From Megalopta genalis (lineage: Eukaryota; Arthropoda; Insecta; Hymenoptera; Halictidae), in contig NC_135014.1 in NCBI RefSeq assembly GCF_051020955.1, positions 27,455,221 to 27,519,220 of the forward strand: a stretch of DNA of 64,000 nt. The letters are read 5' to 3'. How positions within the stretch are numbered: the first letter of the stretch is position 1; each line of letters begins with the position of its first letter. Positions 53,113-62,589 of this stretch are shown here, one piece after another. The translations under genes and the position numbers were made by a program. The notes below the pieces were generated by a model. That model searched no databases. It was not told the origin of the DNA and saw only the letters and a list, made by a program, of their open reading frames with translations.

Positions 53113-53503
53113 AGTGGTCACTGGTCGAGTGATCAGTGATCAGTGATCGGTGGTCAAGTGTTCAAGTGATCAGTGATCAAGTAGTCAAGTTGTCAAGTTG
53201 TCAAGTAGATCAGTGGTCACTGATCAGTGGTCAGTGATCAGTGATCAAGAAGTCAAGTAGACGAGTAGTCACTTATCAGTGGTCAGTGATCAGTGATCAA
53301 GAAGTCAAGTAGACGAGTAGTCACTTATCAGTGGTCAGTGATCAGTGATCAAGTGATCAGTGATCAAGTAGTCAAGTAGACGAGTGGTCACTGATCAGTG
53401 GTCAATGATCAGTGATCAAGTGGTCAAGTAGACAAGTGGTCAAGTAGACAAGTGGTCACTGATCAATGGTCACTGATCAGTGATCAAATGATCAAGTAAC
53501 GAG
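53113..53503 (+). repeat. GATC-rich degenerate minisatellite
   Basis: Nearly 400 bp made from TGATCAGTGATCAAG, GTGGTCACTGATCAGTGG and AAGTAGACGAGTGGTCA. It is dense in the palindromes TGATCA and GTGATCAC-like words, with a perfect longer repeat between 53220-53285 and 53278-53345. Confidence 0.92.
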
Positions 53504-54130
53504 AAATTGAATGACTACGTGTAATTCGAATAAACAAGTTTTCTATTAGAATGTAGTAATTATAATTGCATCGCGGGCACAGAACGGTGTACGTTCGTTT
53601 CAGTTGGTTAACGAGTTCCCTTACTTTTCTTATTAAGCCACTATCTAATTTTCTTGCGTACGATCTTCTGCCCCGTAACTTTCACACGTGACGGTATGCA
53701 TTTGCATCGCGCGGAGCTCGGAGAATTTCGCGATGGGAATTTTATCGCGACAATTTTGCAGTAATAAACGGCGATAATTATCACGGGAACGCAACCCGGA
53801 TATCGCCGGGCGACACGTGATATTTCTTGCCGGACTTTGATTAAGTGGACCAACTGGCTTTCTTTACACCGCGGCCGGATAGTATCCACTAAATATTTAT
53901 TTCGCAAGATATTAGATCGTCCCATAAACCCGCGCCATTTGCTATTCCCATTGTCTTTAATCCCGTGCGCTACAATTTCTTTCACAGCTGCGTTAATTAG
54001 CACTGCTTCGTCCTTAAATAACTTCCCTAAAGAACGAGACAATTTTTGTTTCTCAATTTGCTTTACCGAAATATAAATGTTACTCGTTTCTCCTAGATTT
54101 AAACAAAATTTGTCCCTTCTTGTGCTTGTT

Positions 54131-55502
54131 TTACAGAACTCTTTCTCGTAAATTGACGACGGGCACAATTGAATTTGGCAAAATCCCAGCGGCCGAGTAA
54201 AATTGCACTATTTCAAACGCTGCCAGTAAACGAGGGTATATTAGTGTTAAGTAAATGTTAGCATTGAATTGGCGATCTTAACCGATAACTAATCAGGCAT
54301 TTCCTTAAGCGGCTCTCTCGCCCCCCCCCTCCCCCTCTCTCTCTCTCTCTCCCTCTCTCTCTTCGCTTTAGCAAGCCATGATTGCGAACGAAAGAATCGG
54401 GAGGACGAGGGTACCGTCTGCAGAATAGCTTCGTCACGGTGACGATAATTGTGCCAATACCCTTTCATCGAATCCCTAAAGATCGTACCAATTCGGAAGA
54501 TTACCTCCGACATCTCGACTACAATCCTCGGCGGAATCAGTTTCTGCCTTGAAAAATGAGAACGCCGCGCCGGTAGGACAGTATTTGATTACGTGGGAAC
54601 CGGAGGACGAGTGTGTGCTTTGTTCGTCTTGTTTCATGCGATCAGCCACCGAAGCGATCTTGATGAAATCTTGCGCCGGAGATGACGATTTAATATCTAT
54701 CGCGACTTATTTCGTCGCTGCTCCAAGAATCCCTGAGAAGTTCTGCTACGTTCTGCCGTTTCGAGCAGACATTTCACCGAAATTGCCAAAATTTCGTCAC
54801 TCTCTTCTCGCTTCTTCCAAGCCATTTCTACATCATTTTATAATTCTAAAATGAGAAATTGGTCATTTTCACCGCCGTAGAATTAGTGTTAAAATCCGAG
54901 GAAAATTGACAAGGTCCGATAGCATTTCGATTTTATTTTCACGAGCGATCTTTTAATTAACGATGGAATCTCTTCTATCGTCCTAATTTTTCAAAAATGA
55001 CACGAGAATTCGCGCACAAATCCGCGGTCCGACGATCAAACATATACATTCAAGAAATATAAAAGCTACGATCAAATGTTGCTCCTTAAAAGAATAACGT
55101 CCAATTAATTTACAAAATTTGGATAAAGCATATAACCGTTACGGAACGATACGGAAATTTCATTGAGAAATAGTTCCGCCAAGACCGAGTGATTGCCGTG
55201 CCAATCATAGAGAAGCTCGGTGAACAAGCCGAAGTGAAGACAGAATTCTGATGTAATTTCAGCAAGGCAGGCTAAATATTCACGGTCCAATACGGGGCGC
55301 AAGGCTAATGGTAAAAATATTGCAAGCTACTCGAGACTTGCCACTGCAGATTCCTACAGGTAGAATTGCATAAGGTTTCCGCGTGTAAACCGTATCCTTT
55401 TAGAGACGTGTTCAACAGTTCGCCGGCGTATCGGATGGCTTCATCTGGAAACTTATACCGCCGCAGATACCGTGTTACACTTTTTACATATTTATTGGGC
55501 AT
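54131..55502 (-). CDS. Unrecognised spliced gene, helical-repeat protein (predicted)
   Basis: Four minus-strand segments join in phase: 55502-55358, 55304-55114, 54658-54505 and 54219-54131, 192 residues with the stop at 54133-54131. Introns are 53, 455 and 285 bp, each GT-AG; the best junctions are GGAG|GTAATC and TACTGGCAG|CGTTT. The first half is amphipathic: LRRYKFPDEAIRYAGELL, then LDREYLACLAEITSEF, a pattern expected of stacked helices. The second half is polar (STHSSSGS), followed by a short C-terminal exon, FEIVQFYSAAGILPNSIVPV. An upstream segment, 55675-55533, encodes a similar unit, LRRYSFENEYFCRVTELM, but runs into a stop in the same frame. The first intron is short and its donor (CCT|GTAGGA) weak, and the third acceptor is modest. 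It may be a degenerate copy. No family is recognised. Confidence 0.5.
54320..54363 (+). repeat. C-run and (CT)n tract
   Basis: Nine C then CCCCTCTCTCT, inside the predicted last intron of the minus-strand gene, where it reads (GA)n. Confidence 0.9.
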
Positions 55503-55529
55503 CTGAAACACGTACAGGTCATCCGCGAA

Positions 55530-55675
55530 TTACTCGACGTTGGAATTTTCTGCGCACGAAATATTTATAATACCACGTAACAGAGCACTCGAATTATTTA
55601 ACAAAGCGACCATTAGCTCGGTGACGCGACAGAAGTATTCATTTTCGAAGCTATATCGCCTGAGAATAGCAAAGC
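55530..55675 (-). pseudogene. Upstream repeat-encoding exon ending in an in-frame stop
   Basis: A good acceptor (TTAATTATTCCAG) precedes an open frame whose translation contains LRRYSFENEYFCRVTELM. This aligns without gaps to LRRYKFPDEAIRYAGELL in the exon starting at 55502, sharing L, R, R, Y, F, E, E and L. The frame ends in TAA at 55532-55530, 30 bases before that exon and in the same reading frame. Either an unseen intron removes the stop, this is an alternative last exon, or the gene is broken here. No phase-compatible strong donor was found. Confidence 0.4.
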
Positions 55676-55706
55676 CTGGAATAATTAACGTGCAAAAGTT
55701 TAAAAC

Positions 55707-55834
55707 AGTAGTTTTATATATTTAATAAGTAGTCTTATATATTTAATAAGCAGTCTTTATACATTTACCAAGTAGTTTTATATATTTAATAAGCAGTCTT
55801 TATATATTTACTAAGTAATTTTATATATTTAATC
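55707..55834 (+). repeat. AT-rich 21-22-bp tandem repeat
   Basis: Six imperfect copies of a unit like AGTAGTTTTATATATTTAAT lie just beyond the acceptor at 55676 on the minus strand, so within the putative intron upstream of the repeat-encoding exon. Confidence 0.75.
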
Positions 55835-56739
55835 GGTAGCCTTTATTTTAATTATTAACGCTTTTACTCATTAAATTAATAAAATATTCATCCAGATTAC
55901 AGAATATTTCACCGAATCGTGGGACCGAGAAAAAGGTTAATGCATAATTTTATGCAATTTATTAAAATTTCGCACAGATAGAAAGTTCGACAATAATCTC
56001 TATTATTATTAAAAATATATTAATAATGTCTACCAATATTAATACAGCGACGAAGCGAATTTAAATATTGAATGATTCGGAAAAGTGAACGGTGGCGACA
56101 CCTCCTAGAGAAATCGGAAACTAAAAGACCGCGAACAGCAATACAAAGTATAGGATATATTCGTCTGTGATAACGTAAACAAGGTATACCTCGTTTGCGG
56201 TGATAATCTTCAGCACTAGTAGCAGAAATTAGGTATATAGGATATTTTCTTCTCGCTAACGCGCACAAGCTGTGTCCAGATTTTCAAATATTAAACAACT
56301 GTTGGTAATTTGGTCGAACAGTTTGCAGTGTTTGCTGCAAAAGCGCTGATTTCGATCGCTTTATTTCAAAAGGGAAGAAAAGGGTTCACATTTTCATCGA
56401 TCTATTTTGAGAAAACAGACAATAATTGATCTCATGGCTGTCGAAAATTATGTTAAACTGTTTTAATCTTTTTATAAAAGAATCAGAATACATGGAGTCG
56501 CAACAAGTCTCAATAAAAAGGGGTATCAAAAACATTAACGTTCTTATAATTATTATTAACAGTACAATTATTTTAACATAAATTCTAATGATTAATAAAT
56601 TAATGTGATTAATTTACATTATAAATAATTTTATTATCATAAATTTTAACGACAATTATTATTGATACATAATTACTAAATAATATTCAAAATCACTTGC
56701 TATCGCAATTCAGTCTACTATTCGATTTACTATTCCAAC

Positions 56740-57330
56740 TATCATCTCCAATGCGATCGAGAGCAATCGTTCGACTCTCGAACCCTGAAGGATCTCGACC
56801 GAGAGGACAGCGACGATCAATCACGCGCGAACCCGCGAATTCAGTCGCCTCCGTTTCGATCAGCGGCGATCGAACGATCGGGCCATTCACTTTCGGTTCG
56901 TCCGGGGTGGTTGCACCCAGGAAGTCGCGTGCCGCGCAGAACGTCGCGGGGTTGTATCGGGGGGTTGATTGCGCAGCCGCGCTGACCGCTGTCCACCTGG
57001 CAGCTCGTGGATAATCCTCCACCTGCTGGCACCTGCTGTCAAGTAGAAACCGAGGAAAGCGTGGCAGAGGCTGGGAGTCGGTGAACCGGAACGAATAAAC
57101 GCAGGCAAAATAAGGGGAACACGAGTCGCCAACGGGGAGACCAGTGAGTATTGCAACCCCCCGCAAGGGTGAACGTACTTGTCCGCTCCGTGACGGAAGA
57201 ATTTAACGCGCGTGAAACCGCGGCGAGAATCCTCGATGAGTCGCGAGGGCCGGTGCTTTCGCTTCGAGGAGCTTTATTGTGAGTCCTGCTGATTGATATC
57301 GCGACGCGGTCGATTAATCGATCGGCTTTC
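56740..57330 (+). promoter_or_regulatory. CpG-rich island with a strong splice donor, possible caveolin 5' exon
   Basis: This CpG-rich block sits between AT-rich DNA on the left and mixed DNA on the right. On the + strand it contains ACCA|GTGAGT with the intron starting at 57144, close to the consensus donor. No coding frame next to it looks conserved. A plausible reading is a non-coding first exon spliced to the acceptor TTTCCAG at 58931-58937, two bases before the caveolin ATG. It could equally be an unrelated promoter or a chance donor. Confidence 0.3.
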
Positions 57331-58045
57331 GCGCTAATTGATCCTCCGTGAAGTCGTTCATTGTTTGCGGGCTTTGTTTCAATTTTTGATCGCAATCCAA
57401 ATGGAAACTTTCGAAGTAAAAGTTAGGTGTTCGTTCTTCGTTCGGGATTCGGAAGGGTTGAGAGATTTAAAGGGATTTAAAGAAAACGATTTCGTCTTTT
57501 ATATTTATTTATTCGCATCTTTGTTCGTCGAGCATAGCAATTGTCGCAACCTTCGTGTACGTAGAATTCGACGGAATTTTTCCGTACGCTGATTGACGTA
57601 TAAATAATAACGTGTAAATCCGGAGCTTCGTCTCTGCGCCACATTGACCCAGAATTATAAACGACGGCTGACAATGGATAGCGTTGACACGGTCTCTCGT
57701 AGGCTGTATAGAAAATTCTGAAGGAAGGTTGCGTTAAGGATCGCCTCGCGCGTTAATAGTTGATAGAAAAATAAATAGGGAATCGGGATCAAGGGACACT
57801 TTCTGCGCGGCGAATCCCAGTTTCTATATCTGAGCATATTTCTGGGAGCTAGGTAACAGGTGTTCGAGGGGATCATTAATTTTTCACGCGACCGTAGATC
57901 CAACGTTGTTCTAAAAGCGCAAGAGTGTATACACTTTGCTTCTGAACTTCTATTCGCGGTAGTTGCGAGTTCGGTTTAGTTACTAATCGAATCGTGCGCG
58001 CAAATTATTGATCTAGAAACTAGGTAAAACTTTCGGATTACAATG

Positions 58046-58259
58046 TACGGCGAATTCTCCGTAATCGACGCTCAGCTTGGATGCGAAAATCGACAATTTT
58101 GGAAGAGGAAATACGATTAATCGAGCCTCGCGGCTGTTTATAATTGTTTATAATCGGTGACTATAAAAATGAGCCGCGAGACTCGGATAATCGTATCTTC
58201 TCTTCGCGAATTATCCATTTCTGCGCGCAATCTAAGCGCGAATTGGGGAGAAATCATTA
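58046..58259 (+). mobile_element. Fold-back MITE, family 1/2 intermediate
   Basis: About 214 bp upstream of caveolin. It has inverted arms with GACGCTCAGCTTGGATGC and TTTTGGAAGAGGAAATACG, mirrored by GTATCTTCTCTTCGCGAAT and GGGGAGAAATCATTA. Confidence 0.65.
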
Positions 58260-58324
58260 TTTTAAAAAATGTATTAAATTTATCAAAAATTATTATTAAG
58301 AAAAGAACACTCGCCCTCTGATCG

Positions 58325-58453
58325 GTCAACGTTTTTCGTTAATAACTCGCTAAGGAATCCTCGGGCAACAATTTCGCAAAGAAAAAGCTGTCTTCAAATC
58401 GGCTGAGAAACCACCCCGTTCCAAGTACATATAAGTCGCGGGACACCCTGTAT
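58325..58453 (+). mobile_element. Half copy of the CAGGGTGTCCC fold-back element
   Basis: Only the right arm is present: TTTTTCGTTAATAACTCGCT, AAGAAAAAGCTGTCTTCAAA, ending GGGACACCCTGTA. It is clearly diverged from the copy at 39 kb and lies 0.5 kb upstream of caveolin exon 1. Confidence 0.7.
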
Positions 58454-58939
58454 AAAATTCGCGACCGGTCTCCGCAACAAGTATCAGGCTATAGCAAGCT
58501 CCCTAATCGCCTGGATCGGCCGCTGCGGCGATTACCAAGCAAAGTCCGAGCGAATCGATAGCGGCGAGATTGCGTCGCGGTTTTTCCACGTTTCTTCCCA
58601 GAGCCGGCGGAGTTTCGCGGGACAGAGAGTGTCGTCCTTCGACGTCGAATCCGGTTCCGAGGCATTGGCACCGTTCCACCGGAGCTGCGTTAATTATTTA
58701 AGAACCGGTGAATCGATGTGCGGTCAGCTATGGATCCCCCGGCCAGGGTTACGTGCTTACGCTTCGAACGTTTTTCCCCGATGGCGACGGCGACGCTCTT
58801 ATAGTTCGCAGCGTCGCAGTTCGCGGTCGTCGCGGCTCGCTCTCGCTCTCGCTCTCCTCGAGGGAGAATTATGCTCGCGCGTGTTCGAAACGCGTTCGCC
58901 TGCAACTTACCGAAATGCGGGAATTTCAAATTTCCAGGG

Positions 58940-61647
58940 ATGGAGAAGCCCGAGTCCTCGAACGGGGACGAGAGCAACACCGAGCTCGAGGACAGGGACC
59001 CCAACAGCCTGAACCAGCATCTTCAGGTACCCACGTGCGATTCCGCAACCACCGATCTGTTAATTTTGCACCAAGCCTTCGACCTTTGAACGCGCACTAG
59101 CACGTTTCTCGATTCGAACGCTTCTTTCGAATGCTTTTTAAAAGTCCGCTTACACCACTTCTCTGCACAACTCGACAATTTGAGGGTGTTTAAATGTAAC
59201 GTCTTTGTTCGGAAAATCGTAATTTCTTCCTAATCGACGCTCCGCTCCGATTAATCGCATCTCCTATTCCCAAATCGTCCATTTTTGCTTCCAAGCTGAC
59301 CGTCGATTAGCGAGAATTTACCGCAATATTTAACCCTATGGTCGTCATTGTTCGGCTTCGAGTGACTTTTCGTCATTAATCGCATCTCCCCTCCCCAAAT
59401 CGTCCATTTTTGCTTCCAAGCTGACCGTCGATTGGCGAGGATTTACCGCAATATTCGACCGTATGGTCACCGTTGTTCGGCTTCGAGTGACTTTTCGTGT
59501 TTCCCCCTGCTCGATCGTTACGAGAAATATCCGTAAATCAAACGGAGATACCGCGGATCGTATTGAAAAATGTTCGCGTGCCGCAGAATGATTCGTCGAT
59601 TCAGCTGTTCCTTGAACAAAGAGAAGTTTCCACGAATGTTTCAGTGACATTTATTTTCGTACTTCGTTTAATATTCCCGTTCGTTGGACGACCAACCTTT
59701 GCACGGCGTAACGTAGTTGCAAGAATGAAAAGCCGAATAGAAATTGATCTCGGTTCGAAAATCTCGATTTTGTCAGGCTTTTGTTAGGCTAGCGCCGCGT
59801 GTGTCGCAGATGCATGAAATTCGCCATTCGACCATTTTATTTAATCATCGTTTTCGCAGTCTCAAGCACCATTATCTTTCTCCCAAATAATTCATATAGG
59901 TTTCTGAACAATTTTATAAGCGCCGCGTGTGTCTCAGATGCATGAAATTCGCCATTCGACCATTTTATTTAATCATCGTTTTCGCAGTCTCAAGCACCAT
60001 TATCTTTCTCCCAAATAATTCATATAGGTTTCTGAACAATTTTATAAGCGCCGCGTGTGTCTCAGATGCATGAAATTCGCCATTCGACCATTTTATTTAA
60101 TCATCGTTTTCGCAGTCTCAAGCACCTATTATCTATCTCCCAAATGATTCATACACGTTTCTGAACAATTTTATAAGCACCTTCCTTCGCGCATTGCCGT
60201 TCTCCGGACTCGTTTCTCTTCCTCTCGATCATTCCTACCGAACTTTTCGGTAAGAACGCGGCATCGAGAACGATCGGCACCATTGTCTCAGCTTTGCGCA
60301 CGGTGACTCGGAATTCGTTCCGTCGTTTTACTCGACGTGTGCCGATGAATGACAGGTGATGTGGGACGACGTGATCGGAGAACCGGAAGGAATACGCAGC
60401 CCGGAGTGCGCGTGGCGTCTAAGCGGCCACTGCTTCCGGTTGTCCAGGGGCTGCTGCTACATCTTGCTCTCCGTCCTGATAGCGCCTGTGTTGGCGCTCT
60501 GTTTCGGCTTCACCTTCGCCTGCCTCTCCTTTCAGGTGAGCCCTCCATCTTTCTTTTTTCTCCCCCGTTTCCTCCGGCCGATCGATGCCGGCCAGGTGCG
60601 TTTGTTTTCGTTTTACTGGTTCCCCGCGATCCCCAGGCTGGACTGTGCGGCTACGCCGCGCTTGACCCCGTTTCTTTCTTTTAGTAAGTTTTTTAGATTA
60701 TACCTGTGCACAGCGTTCGATTTTTAAATTGCTGCGCGATCCATCGATTCGGCTTTTCCGAGCACCGATTATTGTCTTCCGCGAAGTCGTCGCGATTTCG
60801 TTTCTAAAATTATTCGGAAGGAGTAGGAAGTTTATTGAAATTTTTCTCGATTCTCCTTAGTAAATTTTCCTTAATTTTCCTTTAGCTTGCAAACAGAGAT
60901 GGACAATTATTCGAACACCAATAATTATTGTTTGAATATAGTTCGAATAATAGTATGATAGTATAGTGATATAATAATATAATAATATAATAATAATATA
61001 ATAAAATAATAATAATAATATAATAAAATAATAATAATAATATAATAAAATAATAATAATAATAATAATAATAATAGCTTAAAAATATAGGTAATGGAAT
61101 TATTTACAAGGTAATAGCGAGAAGGGTAAATTTCATCGTCGAATACGTGGTCCATTTTGTTTTCTACAAGCTTAATAAAAATTGGGGAGAATTTGCTATA
61201 ATTTACCGTAATCGTTACTATTCAAATGATCGAAGAAAGAACTTAGTAACCATTTCGTTTATATTTCGTGCAACCGATGCAGTCGCTCTTTCTTTTCTTC
61301 TATAAAAATCCGAGGTTCGACGATAAGCCTAAGTTCACGCCTAACTCAAAGTCTAACTCCAAGTCTATCTCTAAGTCGGACGCGACAAGTAAAGCTCGCG
61401 ACACGTGTAATCGTGGTAAGAATAAGCATTAAGGAATCGATCTTTGCAGCACATATGGTGCGTGGCCCCCTGCCTCCGCGTCTGGAAAATCACCTGCGCA
61501 GCCACAAGAAATTTTCTCGCTGCGTTGACGCAGGCTATCGTGCGGCCCGTGACGGACGCCGTTGGTTACCTGTTCCACAATATCCGTGTGTTCAATCAGA
61601 AGCTACCTGACGGTGCCCAAATCAAAGACGATCTTTTGATAGTCTGA
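58940..61647 (+). CDS. Cav: Caveolin, complete three-exon gene
   Basis: Caveolins are monotopic membrane proteins that coat caveolae and bind cholesterol at the plasma membrane. The exons are 58940-59026, 60356-60535 and 61450-61647. All junctions are phase 0: donors CAG|GTACCC and CAG|GTGAGC, acceptors GACAG and TTTGCAG. The product has 154 residues, in the usual caveolin range. Residues 1-29 are acidic and polar. W32-DDVIGEPEG-41 matches the family signature FEDVIAEPEG. Residues 62-88 are the hydrophobic hairpin with the conserved proline (P73). H90-IWCVAPC-97 matches the vertebrate HIWAVVPC segment. Cysteines 93, 97 and 105 are candidate palmitoylation sites. The start is the ATG in GGGATGG; an in-frame ATG at 58871 would add 23 residues. 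An AATAAA lies at 61929. Family assignment is firm; whether it is CAV1- or CAV3-like cannot be told. Confidence 0.95.
59250..59500 (+). repeat. 125-bp tandem duplication in caveolin intron 1
   Basis: ATTAATCGCATCTCC begins at 59250 and again at 59375; each copy ends GGCTTCGAGTGACTTTTCGT. The first part of each copy is a fold-back MITE right arm (TCGTCCATTTTTGCTTCCAA), so half an element has been duplicated with its flank. Confidence 0.85.
59791..60176 (+). repeat. 128-bp tandem triplication in caveolin intron 1
   Basis: Three copies starting at 59791, 59919 and 60047, each from AGCGCCGCGTGTGT to GAACAATTTTATA. Copies 1 and 2 are almost identical; the third has a few changes and one extra base. 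Confidence 0.95.
60858..61210 (+). mobile_element. Fold-back MITE, family 2, with an expanded ATA core, in caveolin intron 2
   Basis: Left arm TAGCTTGCAAACAGAGATGG; right end GGGGAGAATTTGCTATAATT and TTACCGTA. The centre is replaced or expanded by an ATA run (60950-61078), then a segment (61100-61150) that recurs at 62650-62700. Confidence 0.5.
61325..61382 (+). repeat. 12-bp repeat in caveolin intron 2
   Basis: Four to five imperfect copies of AAGTCTAACTCC, 70 bases before the exon 3 acceptor. Confidence 0.65.
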
Positions 61648-61928
61648 TCGCAACCCCCCGTTCGCTTGCAATCTCTTCGGGGTGCCCTCTCCTCGTCACC
61701 GAGTGCCTTTTCAGTCGTCGGACAATCGTGTTTCGGACGGAGGACGTTGCGAACAATCGAATAACCACAGAATTTCACACCGGGACACGCTGCCCAATCG
61801 GATTAAGAACCATTTCAGATTTTAATTAATAGCGCGATGTTTCACTTGATCTCAATTTTCATCCAATGTCGCAACCTCCCTCGAGGTAGTATTACGATCA
61901 AAGGAATTTAGCTGTAAGAGAACGGAAT

Positions 61929-61934
61929 AATAAA
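61929..61934 (+). terminator. Candidate polyadenylation signal of caveolin
   Basis: An AATAAA hexamer lies 282 bases after the caveolin stop codon and 25 bases before the TTAA site of a mobile element, so the 3' UTR would end just ahead of that insertion. This is an inference from position only. Confidence 0.45.
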
Positions 61935-61958
61935 GAGTTTCCAAGCTTAGTACAACGT

Positions 61959-62257
61959 TTAACCCTTTCGGTACGAGCGCCGGATATATCCGGCATCCAT
62001 CTGGTGACCAATATGGACGAGCGCCGAATACAACTGGCATCCATGTAAGCCATATTTCTGTAGGCCCTTTACAGAATGTAATGCAGGAAACATTTAAAGA
62101 AAGATTTAGAAACGGATTAAGCACAGTCGTTACTTAACGCTTAAGAAAATCTTCGTACAAACGTGGACCGAGCCTGCGTTATGTGCGCATTTTCGGCGCG
62201 GCACCCCGTACAGTGGGAGTGTCACGGCGGACAACGCGCTCGTACCGAAAGGGTTAA
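61959..62257 (+). mobile_element. TTAA-flanked piggyBac-like MITE, different family
   Basis: Perfect 17-bp inverted ends CCCTTTCGGTACGAGCG, TTAA at both sides, 291 bp inside. A near-repeat of the end (GACGAGCGCCGAATACAACT) occurs internally. It lies just after the caveolin AATAAA. Confidence 0.88.
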
Positions 62258-62382
62258 CAGAAATCTGGCGAAGTTTCGATTTGATTCGATTCGATTTCGT
62301 GCGAAGTCCTGTTGGATTTTTCTGCGAGTTCGAAGGTCTGAAAATTCGTGAACGTCTTTAGCGAGATCGTGCGATTGCAAAA

Positions 62383-62586
62383 TACGGTAAATTCTCCCCA
62401 ATTGTCCCTCAGCTGGTACACGAAAATGGAGCATTTGAGAGAATTTGGGAGAAGATACGATTATTCGAGTCTTGCATCTAATTTTTATTAATCGTTGACA
62501 ATCGGCAATTATAAAACTGAGCCGCGAGGCCCGAATCGTCCATTTTGGTTCGCAAGCCGAAGGAAAATTGGCGAGAATTTACCGTA
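62383..62586 (+). mobile_element. Fold-back MITE, family 2
   Basis: About 204 bp: TACGGTAAATTCTCCCCAAT to GGCGAGAATTTACCGTA. The termini are inverted repeats and the two arms pair across a TTGACAATCGGCAATTATAA core. Confidence 0.7.
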
Positions 62587-62589
62587 ATG

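Noticed and set aside
53641..54168. 175-codon minus-strand frame
   Set aside because: It overlaps the predicted last exon (54219-54131) in another frame; that exon joins in phase with its neighbour, so the long frame is probably a shadow plus 3' UTR.
54549..54854. 101-codon plus-strand frame
   Set aside because: The opposite strand reads as a better exon with matching splice sites.
54131..55675. Assignment of the helical-repeat gene to MEI4
   Set aside because: The resemblance is loose, from memory, and exon order does not fit well; a profile search would be needed.
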